Origin: JBBDRV01 sp040905285
GTDB lineage: Bacteria > Bacteroidota > Rhodothermia > Balneolales > Balneolaceae
Assembly: GCA_040905285.1 (NCBI GenBank)
Contig: JBBDRV010000157.1
Location: 1 to 5,090 of the forward strand
DNA length: 5,090 bases
Reading direction: 5' to 3'
Shown here: in pieces, positions 1 through 5,090 of the stretch
How the letters are laid out: every line of letters starts with the position of its first letter
Position numbering within the stretch: the first letter of the stretch is position 1
Translations under genes and position numbers: made by a program
Notes under the pieces: generated by a model
Database searches by the model: none
Told to the model about the DNA's origin: nothing
The model's input: only the letters and a program-made list of their open reading frames with translations

Positions 1-677
1 GTACGGGCACCATGATGAACATGCTTAAGCACAGCAGCCTCGATCAGTTCAACCTCCGGGAGAAGGACCTGAGCATACACGAAACAGATCACCATACGTC
101 GGCTGCCACAGTGCTGCTGATAGATCTCAGCCATTCCATGATCCTTTATGGCGAAGACCGGATCACACCGGCAAAAAAAGTGGCCATGGCGCTGTCCGAG
201 TTGATCATGAACAACTATCAAAAAGATTCCCTGGATATTATCGCTTTCGGCAACGAAGCCTGGAAGATCGAAGTCAAAGATCTGCCCTATCTGAAGGTGG
301 GTCCCTATCATACCAATACCCTGCACGCACTGCAGATGGCCAGGCATATCCTGCAGAAAAGAAAATATACCACCCGGCAGATTTTTATGATCACCGACGG
401 CAAGCCGTCCTGCATGTTCGAGGGCGGCAGAATCTATAAAAACAGCTTCGGCCTGGACAGGAAAATAGTTAACAAAGTACTGGATGAATCTGTAAAATGT
501 CGTCGTGACCAGATAGATATCACCACATTCATGATCGCCAAAGATCCCTACCTGCAAAATTTTGTAAGGGAACTGACAGAGGCAAACACCGGCAGGGCCT
601 ACTTTGCCTCACTGGATAATCTCGGCGGTTATGTTTTTCATGATTATATACGCAACAGGATCCGTAATCTAAGATAA
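1..677 (+). CDS. VWA domain-containing protein, C-terminal part (partial at the left edge)
   Basis: The reading frame is open from the left edge (codons from base 3) to TAA at 675-677, so the ATG at 12 is probably internal and an N-terminal part lies outside the window. The 221 residues from that ATG form a von Willebrand factor A domain. The metal-ion-dependent adhesion site (MIDAS) is visible as DLSHS (residues 38-42, the DxSxS motif), a Thr in the HTNT loop (101-103) and ITDG (127-130, Asp129). The hydrophobic strand TVLLI precedes the MIDAS, as in the Rossmann-like VWA fold. There is no signal peptide or membrane segment in view, so a cytoplasmic location is likely. From memory, the sequence resembles the C-terminal half of ChlD-like VWA proteins (COG4867 type) that in Bacteroidota-like genomes often accompany a ChlI/MoxR-type AAA+ ATPase. 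That partner is not visible here. VWA domains of this kind bind Mg2+ and act in protein-protein contacts; the client is unknown. The gene converges on the skp cluster and is separated from it by 238 bp. Confidence 0.9.
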   Translation, partial: TGTMMNMLKHSSLDQFNLREKDLSIHETDHHTSAATVLLIDLSHSMILYGEDRITPAKKVAMALSELIMNNYQKDSLDIIAFGNEAWKIEVKDLPYLKVGPYHTNTLHALQMARHILQKRKYTTRQIFMITDGKPSCMFEGGRIYKNSFGLDRKIVNKVLDESVKCRRDQIDITTFMIAKDPYLQNFVRELTEANTGRAYFASLDNLGGYVFHDYIRNRIRNLR

Positions 678-705
678 TCTGAATATGAGACGGTAATCGG
701 CCTTC

Positions 706-763
706 AGGTCGGAGCGAAGCCGGTGCAGCGAGCAGACACCCGTATGTGAACAACCGCTGACCT
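706..763. repeat. Nested inverted repeat around copy A (potential hairpin)
   Basis: AGGTC (706-710) is complementary to GACCT (759-763), and inside it CGGT (721-724) is complementary to ACCG (753-756). The equivalent of copy B's inner stem is broken here by G735 (CAGAC facing GTATG). The arrangement matches copy B, but the pairs are shorter and interrupted, so folding would be weaker. No run of T follows on either strand, so this is not a standard intrinsic terminator. Confidence 0.4.
719..753. repeat. 35-bp direct repeat, copy A
   Basis: This is the first of two copies of a 35-bp sequence beginning GCCGGTGCAGCGAGCA. It matches copy B at 837-871 in 34 of 35 positions; the single difference is G735 against T853. 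Similarity continues weakly on both sides: GG..GG..CGA.GCCGGT on the left, and CGC.GA.TAT followed by a CGTT on the right. The whole unit may therefore be 80-90 bp, with a conserved core and diverged flanks. Copy A lies inside its own nested inverted repeats (see 706-763). No coding function is credible. Its role is unknown; a dispersed REP-like or structured intergenic repeat is the simplest reading. Confidence 0.85.
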
Positions 764-796
764 CCCGCGCTGATATGACTACGTTCGCTGAAGAGA

Positions 797-918
797 TAAC
801 ACGCCGTTAAACGGGGGATAGTCAAGGCGGGTCGAGGCCGGTGCAGCGAGCATACACCCGTATGTGAACAAACCGGCCGAAGCCCCAACGCAGAATATCC
901 CCCGTTTAACAAGTGTTA
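797..918. repeat. Long imperfect palindrome enclosing repeat copy B
   Basis: Three nested inverted pairs are directly visible. The outer pair is TAACAC (797-802) with GTGTTA (913-918), continuing after a 3/2-base internal loop into a perfect 15-bp pair, GTTAAACGGGGGATA (806-820) with TATCCCCCGTTTAAC (896-910). The middle pair is GGCCGGT (836-842) with ACCGGCC (872-878). The inner pair is CATAC (851-855) with GTATG (860-864) around the loop ACCC. On the - strand it begins at the stop codon of the third skp-like gene (TAA, 916-918), and the + strand VWA gene runs towards it. It could therefore act as a two-way transcription barrier or RNA 3'-end stabiliser. It lacks the T-run of an intrinsic terminator on both strands. 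A MITE-like mobile repeat is another possibility: there are terminal inverted repeats but no obvious target-site duplication, and no transposase nearby. Confidence 0.75.
837..871. repeat. 35-bp direct repeat, copy B
   Basis: This is the second copy of the 35-bp repeat, 118 bp downstream of copy A and in the same orientation, with one mismatch. Unlike copy A it has an intact inner stem (CATAC/GTATG). With the flanking bases it forms the middle stem GGCCGGT/ACCGGCC. It sits at the centre of the 797-918 palindrome. Confidence 0.85.
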
Positions 919-1461
919 GATGCCCATATTTCTCATCACAGCATCCGTAATGTCGTACTCTTCCCGAAGTTCTTCTTTTACATAAAGGATAATCACGTCA
1001 CCTGTCTGGGTGGTGGTGTTCAGCACGTAGTCAATCCCTTTCTCCGAAGCTACCGTATCTATTGAGCTTTGGAGCTGTTCCAGAAGGGGGGCCATCAGTT
1101 CCGCCCGCCTCTCCTGCATTTCCTGCTGGGCTTCATTTTGCGACTGCTGCAATTCAAACTGCATCTGGCCGAGCCGCTCCTCCTCCTCTTCCCTGGCAGC
1201 ATCGGAGATCACGCCAACCTTTTGCTGGTACGCCTCAATTTCACTCTGGAGTTCTCTTTCAAGCTCTGCGAGTTCATCGCTTTTACGCTCAACATAGTTT
1301 TGCATGCGCTGCTGCACCGCCCTCATTTCCGGCATGCGTTCAAGAATGGCTCTCGGTTCAACAAAACCGATTTTCATATCCTGTGCCTGGACTGTGTCGG
1401 GCTGGAGTGAAAACGCTATTATAAATAATACAAAACCTGAAACAATTGATTTCTTAATCAT
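916..1461 (-). CDS. Skp/OmpH-family periplasmic chaperone, third paralogue
   Basis: This gene encodes 181 residues. The N-terminus is a signal peptide: Lys3-Lys4, a hydrophobic core at about 8-19, and a cleavage site after VQA (residue 26), leaving Gln first. The mature protein starts with the family's short strand, KIGFVEPRAIL (30-40), and the shared M-P-E (43-45). A long Glu/Gln-rich coiled coil follows at about 45-125. It closes with IDYVLN (143-148), a predicted strand VIILYV, and DITDAVMRNM. This is the OmpH/Skp plan: a small beta body with a helical tentacle that trimerises and holds unfolded outer-membrane proteins in the periplasm. It resembles the second paralogue (LxxPxxxQ, VxASE, DYVLN) more than the first. 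The start is ATG at 1461, 20 bp after the second paralogue's stop and without a clear Shine-Dalgarno. The stop codon lies in the arm of the 797-918 palindrome. It is the last gene of the cluster. Family assignment is firm; specific clients are unknown. Confidence 0.93.
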   Translation of the reverse strand: MIKKSIVSGFVLFIIAFSLQPDTVQAQDMKIGFVEPRAILERMPEMRAVQQRMQNYVERKSDELAELERELQSEIEAYQQKVGVISDAAREEEEERLGQMQFELQQSQNEAQQEMQERRAELMAPLLEQLQSSIDTVASEKGIDYVLNTTTQTGDVIILYVKEELREEYDITDAVMRNMGI

Positions 1462-1481
1462 AACTCGTGCGTGGTGATTTC

Positions 1482-2012
1482 TTAGTTGGATGTAATTCTT
1501 TCTATAATCAGATCGGTGATATCCGTACCACGGTCAGACGCATAATAAACAACAGGGTCACCCTGACTGGTCTGTTTGTTCAGTACATAATCAAGATCAA
1601 GCTCACTGGCTATAACCCCCATGGCATTTTCAACCTGCTGCATAATCGGGCCGATCAACTCATTTTGCCTGTCCTGAATCTGCCCCTGAATTCGGGTTTC
1701 CAGGTTTCCAAGCTCTTCCTCCCTGTCCATCAGTTCCTGCTCTTCCTGCTGACGTTGCTGGCCCGACAACGATCCCTCTTCCACTCGTGCTTCAAAATTT
1801 GATACGGCCTCCATCCAGGCGGAATACTCTTCGGAGAACTCCTGCTGCTTTTCCTGTACGAACTGCTCCAGATCTCTCTGGATCTCTGCAGTTTCCGGCA
1901 ACGCATCCATCACCTGTTCAGGGTTCATAATGCCGACCTTTAGCTGGGCTGTTGCAAGCAGTGGAAACAAAGCAACCAGAAGTGTTAACAGTATTTTTTT
2001 CAGCATAAGCAT
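1482..2012 (-). CDS. Skp/OmpH-family periplasmic chaperone, second paralogue
   Basis: This gene encodes 176 residues from ATG 2012, or 174 from the in-frame ATG at 2006. The second start is better placed relative to AGGA at 2014-2017, and either gives the same mature protein. The signal peptide has Lys5-Lys6, a Leu-rich core at 8-19 and cleavage after ATA (residue 22), leaving Gln. The mature part begins LKVGIMNPEQVMDALPE and continues with a coiled coil at about 40-120, rich in Glu and Gln. It ends with LDYVLN (140-145), a strand around VVYYA, and DITDLIIERI. It should act as a periplasmic holdase for outer-membrane proteins travelling to BamA. Acidic residues outnumber basic ones about three to one by hand count (about 33 against 11), unlike the basic Skp of E. 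coli. It is 20 bp from the third paralogue, so the two are probably co-transcribed, but 120 bp from the first, where separate control is possible. Confidence 0.93.
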   Translation of the reverse strand: MLMLKKILLTLLVALFPLLATAQLKVGIMNPEQVMDALPETAEIQRDLEQFVQEKQQEFSEEYSAWMEAVSNFEARVEEGSLSGQQRQQEEQELMDREEELGNLETRIQGQIQDRQNELIGPIMQQVENAMGVIASELDLDYVLNKQTSQGDPVVYYASDRGTDITDLIIERITSN

Positions 2013-2013
2013 A

Positions 2014-2017
2014 TCCT
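2014..2017 (-). promoter_or_regulatory. Ribosome binding site AGGA upstream of the second skp paralogue
   Basis: On the - strand, AGGA is followed by 7 bases and then ATG at 2006-2004. It lies only 1 base from the earlier in-frame ATG at 2012-2010. This spacing favours the inner start, giving a protein that begins MLKKILL. It is one of few recognisable Shine-Dalgarno-like sites in the cluster. Confidence 0.45.
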
Positions 2018-2033
2018 ATTAAATTTAAGCGTG

Positions 2034-2040
2034 CAAAGTA
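2034..2040 (-). promoter_or_regulatory. Possible Bacteroidota-type -7 promoter element
   Basis: The - strand reads TACTTTG, followed by CA, 21 bases before the first ATG of the second paralogue. The known Bacteroidota consensus is TAnnTTTG, and this is one base short of it. Just upstream (2042-2057) are three further TTTG words in an AT-rich stretch, but none lies at the usual 19-21 bp spacing for a -33 TTG. It would allow the last two skp-like genes to be transcribed separately from bamA. The support is a near-match only. Confidence 0.25.
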
Positions 2041-2080
2041 GCAAATTTCAAATCAAAATCTTAATGACTTCGAAAACATC

Positions 2081-2097
2081 CTGCTGCCGGCAGGCAG
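2081..2097. repeat. GC-rich intergenic palindrome
   Basis: CTGCCGGCAG (2084-2093) is a perfect 10-bp palindrome. With a single bulged G at 2094 the pairing extends by CTG (2081-2083) with CAG (2095-2097). From memory it resembles the CTGCCGGCAG-type palindromes scattered between genes in many Bacteroidota genomes, so it may be a worn copy of such a repeat. Function unknown. Confidence 0.45.
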
Positions 2098-2105
2098 ACC
2101 AACGT

Positions 2106-2129
2106 ACCGGTTTCCGAAAAAAAACCGGT
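2106..2129. other. Perfect 8-bp hairpin between the first and second skp paralogues
   Basis: ACCGGTTT (2106-2113) and AAACCGGT (2122-2129) are exactly complementary around an 8-base loop. The hairpin begins 3 bases after the first paralogue's stop codon (TAG, 2135-2133 on the - strand). The - strand T-run lies in the near arm and loop rather than after the far arm, so the hairpin does not match an intrinsic terminator for the bamA-skp transcript. It could be a partial terminator, an RNA processing or stability structure, or a protein-binding palindrome (ACCGGT occurs on both sides). Confidence 0.55.
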
Positions 2130-2132
2130 TCA

Positions 2133-2663
2133 CTATTCTTCATTCAGAATTCCGAGTTCCGCAAGGACCTCGTCAGTAAGATCCCATTCAGATCTGGCGA
2201 ACAGGAATCTTACATCCTGGGCACGGTCGAAAACAAAATCATACTCTTCCCGGCTTGCAACCCTGTTTACAGCATCAAATACCTGTCTTTGGACAGGCTC
2301 GAGCAGGTCGCGCTGACGTTGAAAATAGTCTCCTTTAGGACCAAACTTTTCCTGCAGAAACCTGTCCCTGTTATCTGCCAACTCATTAATATCCTCAAGA
2401 ACCGATTCACGCATCTCCTCGGTGTAGAGAATTTCCCTGGCTTCAAACTCCTCTTCGAGCTGTTCAATTTCCCGGTCCATTGCACGTATTTCATCGTGCC
2501 ACGATTCACTCAGAAGAGTCAATCGCTGTTCGATACCTGTGTACTCAGGCATCTGATCCATGATCACATCCGAATCAATGAAACCAACTTTCTGATTTTG
2601 CGCATTCAACGCGATATTGTTCACTAACGTCAGAAGAACCAGTATGGTACTGATTGATCGCAT
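2133..2663 (-). CDS. skp: Skp/OmpH-family periplasmic chaperone, first paralogue (next to bamA)
   Basis: This gene encodes 176 residues. The N-terminal signal peptide has Arg2, a hydrophobic core at about 6-18 and probable cleavage after LNA (residue 21), leaving Gln. The mature protein opens with KVGFIDSDVIMDQMPE (25-40), the conserved Skp/OmpH N-terminal strand and Pro. A highly charged coiled coil runs over about 42-115, followed by a helix with the sequence LLEPVQRQV, then YDFVFD (141-146), a strand RFLFA and DLTDEVLAEL. It should act as a periplasmic holdase that carries unfolded outer-membrane proteins to BamA. The ATG at 2663 follows the bamA stop after 2 bp, so translational coupling is likely; GGAG occurs 13 bases upstream inside bamA, rather far for a strong Shine-Dalgarno. 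It is the most diverged of the three paralogues and strongly acidic (roughly 43 Asp+Glu against 19 Lys+Arg in the mature part by hand count). The bamA-skp order matches that of E. coli, hence the symbol. Confidence 0.94.
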   Translation of the reverse strand: MRSISTILVLLTLVNNIALNAQNQKVGFIDSDVIMDQMPEYTGIEQRLTLLSESWHDEIRAMDREIEQLEEEFEAREILYTEEMRESVLEDINELADNRDRFLQEKFGPKGDYFQRQRDLLEPVQRQVFDAVNRVASREEYDFVFDRAQDVRFLFARSEWDLTDEVLAELGILNEE

Positions 2664-2665
2664 TT

Positions 2666-5090
2666 TTAGAACGGTGCTCCGATATTAAAGAGAAATTCCC
2701 ATTCACCCGGCCGCAAACCGGCTCCGCGGAATGAATCGGGGGTTCCATCCATTCTGTAACCATAACTCAGATCCACCAGACCCAAAATCGGCAGGTAGAG
2801 TCGTGCCCCGAAACCGGCGGCACGTTTTACGTTAAACGGGTCAAACGTATCAAAATCGGCATAGGTATTTCCCGCATCGGCAAACAGATACGGAATGATC
2901 TGAATTTGCTCGGAAGAGACCGCAGGATACCGGAGCTCCATGGTGTATTTGGAGAAAATACGGCCGCCGACAAGGTTTCTGTTCTCGTCCAGCGGAGAAA
3001 TCACGCCGGTTGTACCGCCGGGATACCCTCTCATGTCGATATTGTCATTGATAAAACTCTGCCTCTGCTGAATTTCAGTACCGCCAAGGAAAAACCGTTG
3101 AAAGTTACTCCGCTCGCCTGTTCCGAAATAGCCCATATATCCGTAATCGGCACTTCCTGACAGGGTAAGATCCCCTATCAGGGTGGCATGGGCCTGGTAG
3201 CCACTCCTCAACTTGTAGTACTGACCGAAATTGGGCAAAGGTGGCGCGATCTCACCGCTGATCAGCAGCTGCGACCCGCGGGTCGGTGAAATAAAGTTAT
3301 CCAGGGAATTCCGTTCTATCTCGTGTGTTATGCTCAGGATACTGGTGCTTCCATCCTGGAATACCCCGCTGAATCCGGCAATATTATAGAGCTGGTAGGA
3401 AACAGCGGTCTGTTGTGAAAAATAGTCATCCGGCCAGTTGAGCTGGCGTCCGATGCTGACTGTTGAGGAAAAAAGTTCATTTTTTTCGCGGGACTGCCCG
3501 CTGGCACGGCCATAGTTCAGTATATCATAGGAGACGCTTACACCCAGAGACGTCGGCCGGCCGCGAAGCCACGGCTCCTGGAATGAAAAACTGTAACTCT
3601 GGTAACCCTGACCGGTAACCTGGACGCCCAGGGAAAGCCGCTGACCATCGCCGGAAGGGATGGGGGTCCAGCCACCCGGTTCGAACATCCGCTGAACGGA
3701 GAAGTTGTTGAAGTTCACTCTGGCGGCAAGGATCACCCCGATCTGTCGGCCACCGAACCCGCCGGAGAATTCAAAGTTATCCGTGCTTTGGGTTTCATCG
3801 AGGGTGTATATAATATCCACCGTCCTCTCTTCAGGGTCCGGATCAAGATTGGGTTCAATTCCTTCCGGGTTGAAATACCCGAGGGTACTCAATTCGCGAA
3901 CCGAGCGCATAATTGACGACCGGCTGTAGGTGCTGCCGGGAACGGTCCTCAATGAACGGCGGACCACATCGTCGTGAGTCTTCGTATTCCCGATGAATGA
4001 AACATCACGCACTGTGGCGATTTCCTGCTCAACGATGACAAAGTGAAGATCCAGCTGGTTCTCACCCACAATCCGGATGTCCGGCATAATATTAAAAAAC
4101 AGGTATCCGATATTCTGATAGCTGCTGGTTATGTCCGCTTCATCCCTCCGCATATAGAGGTTCTCTTCGAACCTGGTCTCATTGAATACGTCACCTTCCC
4201 TGAAATTGAGCATCGCCGTCAGCTGTTCATCGGTGTAAACCGTATTCCCTTCCCAGGTTACATCCCTGACTTTGTACTGCGGACCTTCCTCAATTTTGAA
4301 ATCCACTCCGACTCCTTCGCGATTTCCCCTGAAATCATATACATAAACCGAATCCCGAAGTATCCGGATATCCCTGTAGCCATTTTCACGATAGTGCATT
4401 TCCAGATTGTTCATCGCCTCCTGGTAATCCTCTTCGGTATAAACATGCTTTTTGAAGATTCTCCACCAGGTGTCCACCTTGATTGCATCCAGCTGCCGAC
4501 GGAGCCGCCGGTCACTGAACGCTTCATTGCCTTCAAACCGGATCCGGCGAATTTTAATCCTTTCACCGGGATCAATATTGAAAATGAGTGTTGTCCGGTT
4601 CCGGATATCATCGGACAGCTCCTCTTCTACATCGACCTCTGTATACCAGTACCCTTTCTCCTCATAGAACCGTTTAATCGTATTGATTGCCTGCGCCCTT
4701 ACCGAATTGGTAACGGCAAAGCCGGGGAGAAGGGTCAGCTGCTCTTCCAAATCCCTGCGGTGGGAACGACGGATGCCTTCCAGCCTGTACTCTTCCAGCC
4801 TGGGCTGTTCCTGTACATTCATGTGGATTGCCACACCGCCATCCACCACTTCATGACAGATCTCCACATCCGAGAAAAGGCTGGTTCGGTAGATACGACG
4901 CACAGCTTCCGAAATCTCTTCCCCGGGAATGGTTACGGAGGTTCCCACGGAGAGGCCGCTCGTACTGACAAGGTAACTTTCGCGGGCTGTATTCAGACCT
5001 TCCACGACCACTTCCCTGATCTCGTATACCTGCGGAGAAATCTGGGTCGGATCCTGTATCCGGATCTCACATCCATCCTGTGCAAACGCT
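2666..5090 (-). CDS. bamA: Outer membrane protein assembly factor BamA (5' end beyond the right edge)
   Basis: BamA is the central Omp85-family subunit of the BAM complex, which folds and inserts beta-barrel proteins into the outer membrane. The frame is open to the right edge: before the GTG at 5011 there are 26 more in-frame codons starting AFAQDG, the end of a signal peptide cut after AFA. Only the start and most of the signal peptide are missing, and about 807 residues are visible. Counting from 5011, five POTRA domains lie at roughly 1-70 (starting just upstream), 71-148, 151-243, 246-330 and 331-405. Recurrent boundary motifs support this: EGLN, LEGI, FEGN, WEGN and FIGN. The 16-strand barrel spans about 410-781. 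Loop 6 carries MRGYP (660-664, bases 3020-3034), matching the VRGF/Y motif that anchors inside the barrel. The C-terminus EWEFLFNIGAPF ends in Phe, as the beta-signal requires. The stop at 2666-2668 is 2 bp from the first skp gene. Identification is secure. Confidence 0.98.
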   Translation of the reverse strand, partial: AFAQDGCEIRIQDPTQISPQVYEIREVVVEGLNTARESYLVSTSGLSVGTSVTIPGEEISEAVRRIYRTSLFSDVEICHEVVDGGVAIHMNVQEQPRLEEYRLEGIRRSHRRDLEEQLTLLPGFAVTNSVRAQAINTIKRFYEEKGYWYTEVDVEEELSDDIRNRTTLIFNIDPGERIKIRRIRFEGNEAFSDRRLRRQLDAIKVDTWWRIFKKHVYTEEDYQEAMNNLEMHYRENGYRDIRILRDSVYVYDFRGNREGVGVDFKIEEGPQYKVRDVTWEGNTVYTDEQLTAMLNFREGDVFNETRFEENLYMRRDEADITSSYQNIGYLFFNIMPDIRIVGENQLDLHFVIVEQEIATVRDVSFIGNTKTHDDVVRRSLRTVPGSTYSRSSIMRSVRELSTLGYFNPEGIEPNLDPDPEERTVDIIYTLDETQSTDNFEFSGGFGGRQIGVILAARVNFNNFSVQRMFEPGGWTPIPSGDGQRLSLGVQVTGQGYQSYSFSFQEPWLRGRPTSLGVSVSYDILNYGRASGQSREKNELFSSTVSIGRQLNWPDDYFSQQTAVSYQLYNIAGFSGVFQDGSTSILSITHEIERNSLDNFISPTRGSQLLISGEIAPPLPNFGQYYKLRSGYQAHATLIGDLTLSGSADYGYMGYFGTGERSNFQRFFLGGTEIQQRQSFINDNIDMRGYPGGTTGVISPLDENRNLVGGRIFSKYTMELRYPAVSSEQIQIIPYLFADAGNTYADFDTFDPFNVKRAAGFGARLYLPILGLVDLSYGYRMDGTPDSFRGAGLRPGEWEFLFNIGAPF

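Noticed and set aside
12..14. ATG at 12 as the true start of the VWA gene
   Set aside because: The frame is open to the left edge, and proteins of this type usually carry an additional N-terminal region before the VWA domain, so this Met is probably internal. The few upstream bases cannot settle it.
529..912. A 127-codon open frame on the - strand across the convergent intergenic region
   Set aside because: It overlaps the end of the VWA gene, reads straight through both copies of the repeat and the palindrome, and encodes no recognisable domain. Its open length is probably a by-product of the repeats.
678..915. CRISPR array suggested by the repeated 35-bp unit with partial internal palindrome
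   Set aside because: There are only two copies with an 83-bp gap, far longer than a normal spacer. The repeats sit inside larger inverted repeats, and no cas genes are visible.
678..918. Standard Rho-independent terminator between the convergent genes
   Set aside because: Strong stems exist, but no T-run follows them on either strand, so I list the structures as repeats and do not call a terminator.
1062..1424. Open frames on the + strand opposite the third skp paralogue
   Set aside because: They are antisense to a convincing OmpH-family gene and have low-complexity, Pro/Ala- or Leu/Phe-rich translations, as expected for the reverse of Glu/Gln-rich coiled-coil codons.
2031..2627. A 198-codon open frame on the + strand opposite the first skp paralogue
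   Set aside because: It is antisense to a gene with a clear signal peptide, family motifs and operon position. The antisense product has no recognisable domain.
5009..5011. GTG as the true start of bamA
   Set aside because: The frame continues upstream for 26 codons to the window edge, including AFAQ that looks like a signal-peptide cleavage site and the first strand of POTRA1. Starting at this GTG would remove both.

Overview
The window holds the 3' part of a von Willebrand factor A (VWA) protein gene on the + strand and, facing it, the end of an outer-membrane biogenesis cluster on the - strand. In transcription order, that cluster is bamA (its start lies beyond the right edge) followed by three tandem skp/ompH-family chaperone genes. 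A bacterium with an outer membrane is certain. The Bacteroidota/Balneolota/Rhodothermota side of the tree fits best: bamA is followed by several OmpH-like genes, recognisable Shine-Dalgarno sites are few, the VWA protein resembles one common in that group, and the base composition is moderate. This placement is an inference from family resemblance, not a database result.

Layout, left to right: 1-677 (+) VWA protein, open at the left edge. 678-915 is a convergent intergenic region with no credible gene. It holds two copies of a 35-bp repeat (34/35 identical, 118 bp apart), each at the centre of nested inverted repeats. The right-hand copy sits inside a palindrome about 122 bp long whose outer arm contains the stop codon of the last skp-like gene. 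916-1461, 1482-2012 and 2133-2663 (all -) are three secreted, acidic, coiled-coil Skp/OmpH paralogues. 2013-2132 is a 120-bp gap between the first and second paralogues, with a perfect 8-bp hairpin, a GC-rich palindrome and a possible promoter. 2666-5090 (-) is BamA, complete except for its start and most of its signal peptide.

Functionally the - strand genes form one module. Skp-type chaperones hold unfolded outer-membrane proteins in the periplasm, and BamA folds and inserts them into the outer membrane. The bamA stop and the first skp start are only 2 bp apart, and the second and third paralogues are 20 bp apart. Most of the cluster is therefore probably one transcript, with possible separate control of the last two genes. 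The VWA gene is a convergent neighbour with no evident functional link.

Most of the window is ordinary envelope biogenesis. The least explained parts are the structured repeat between the converging genes and the triplication of skp. I found no RNA genes, CRISPR array, transposase or defence system.
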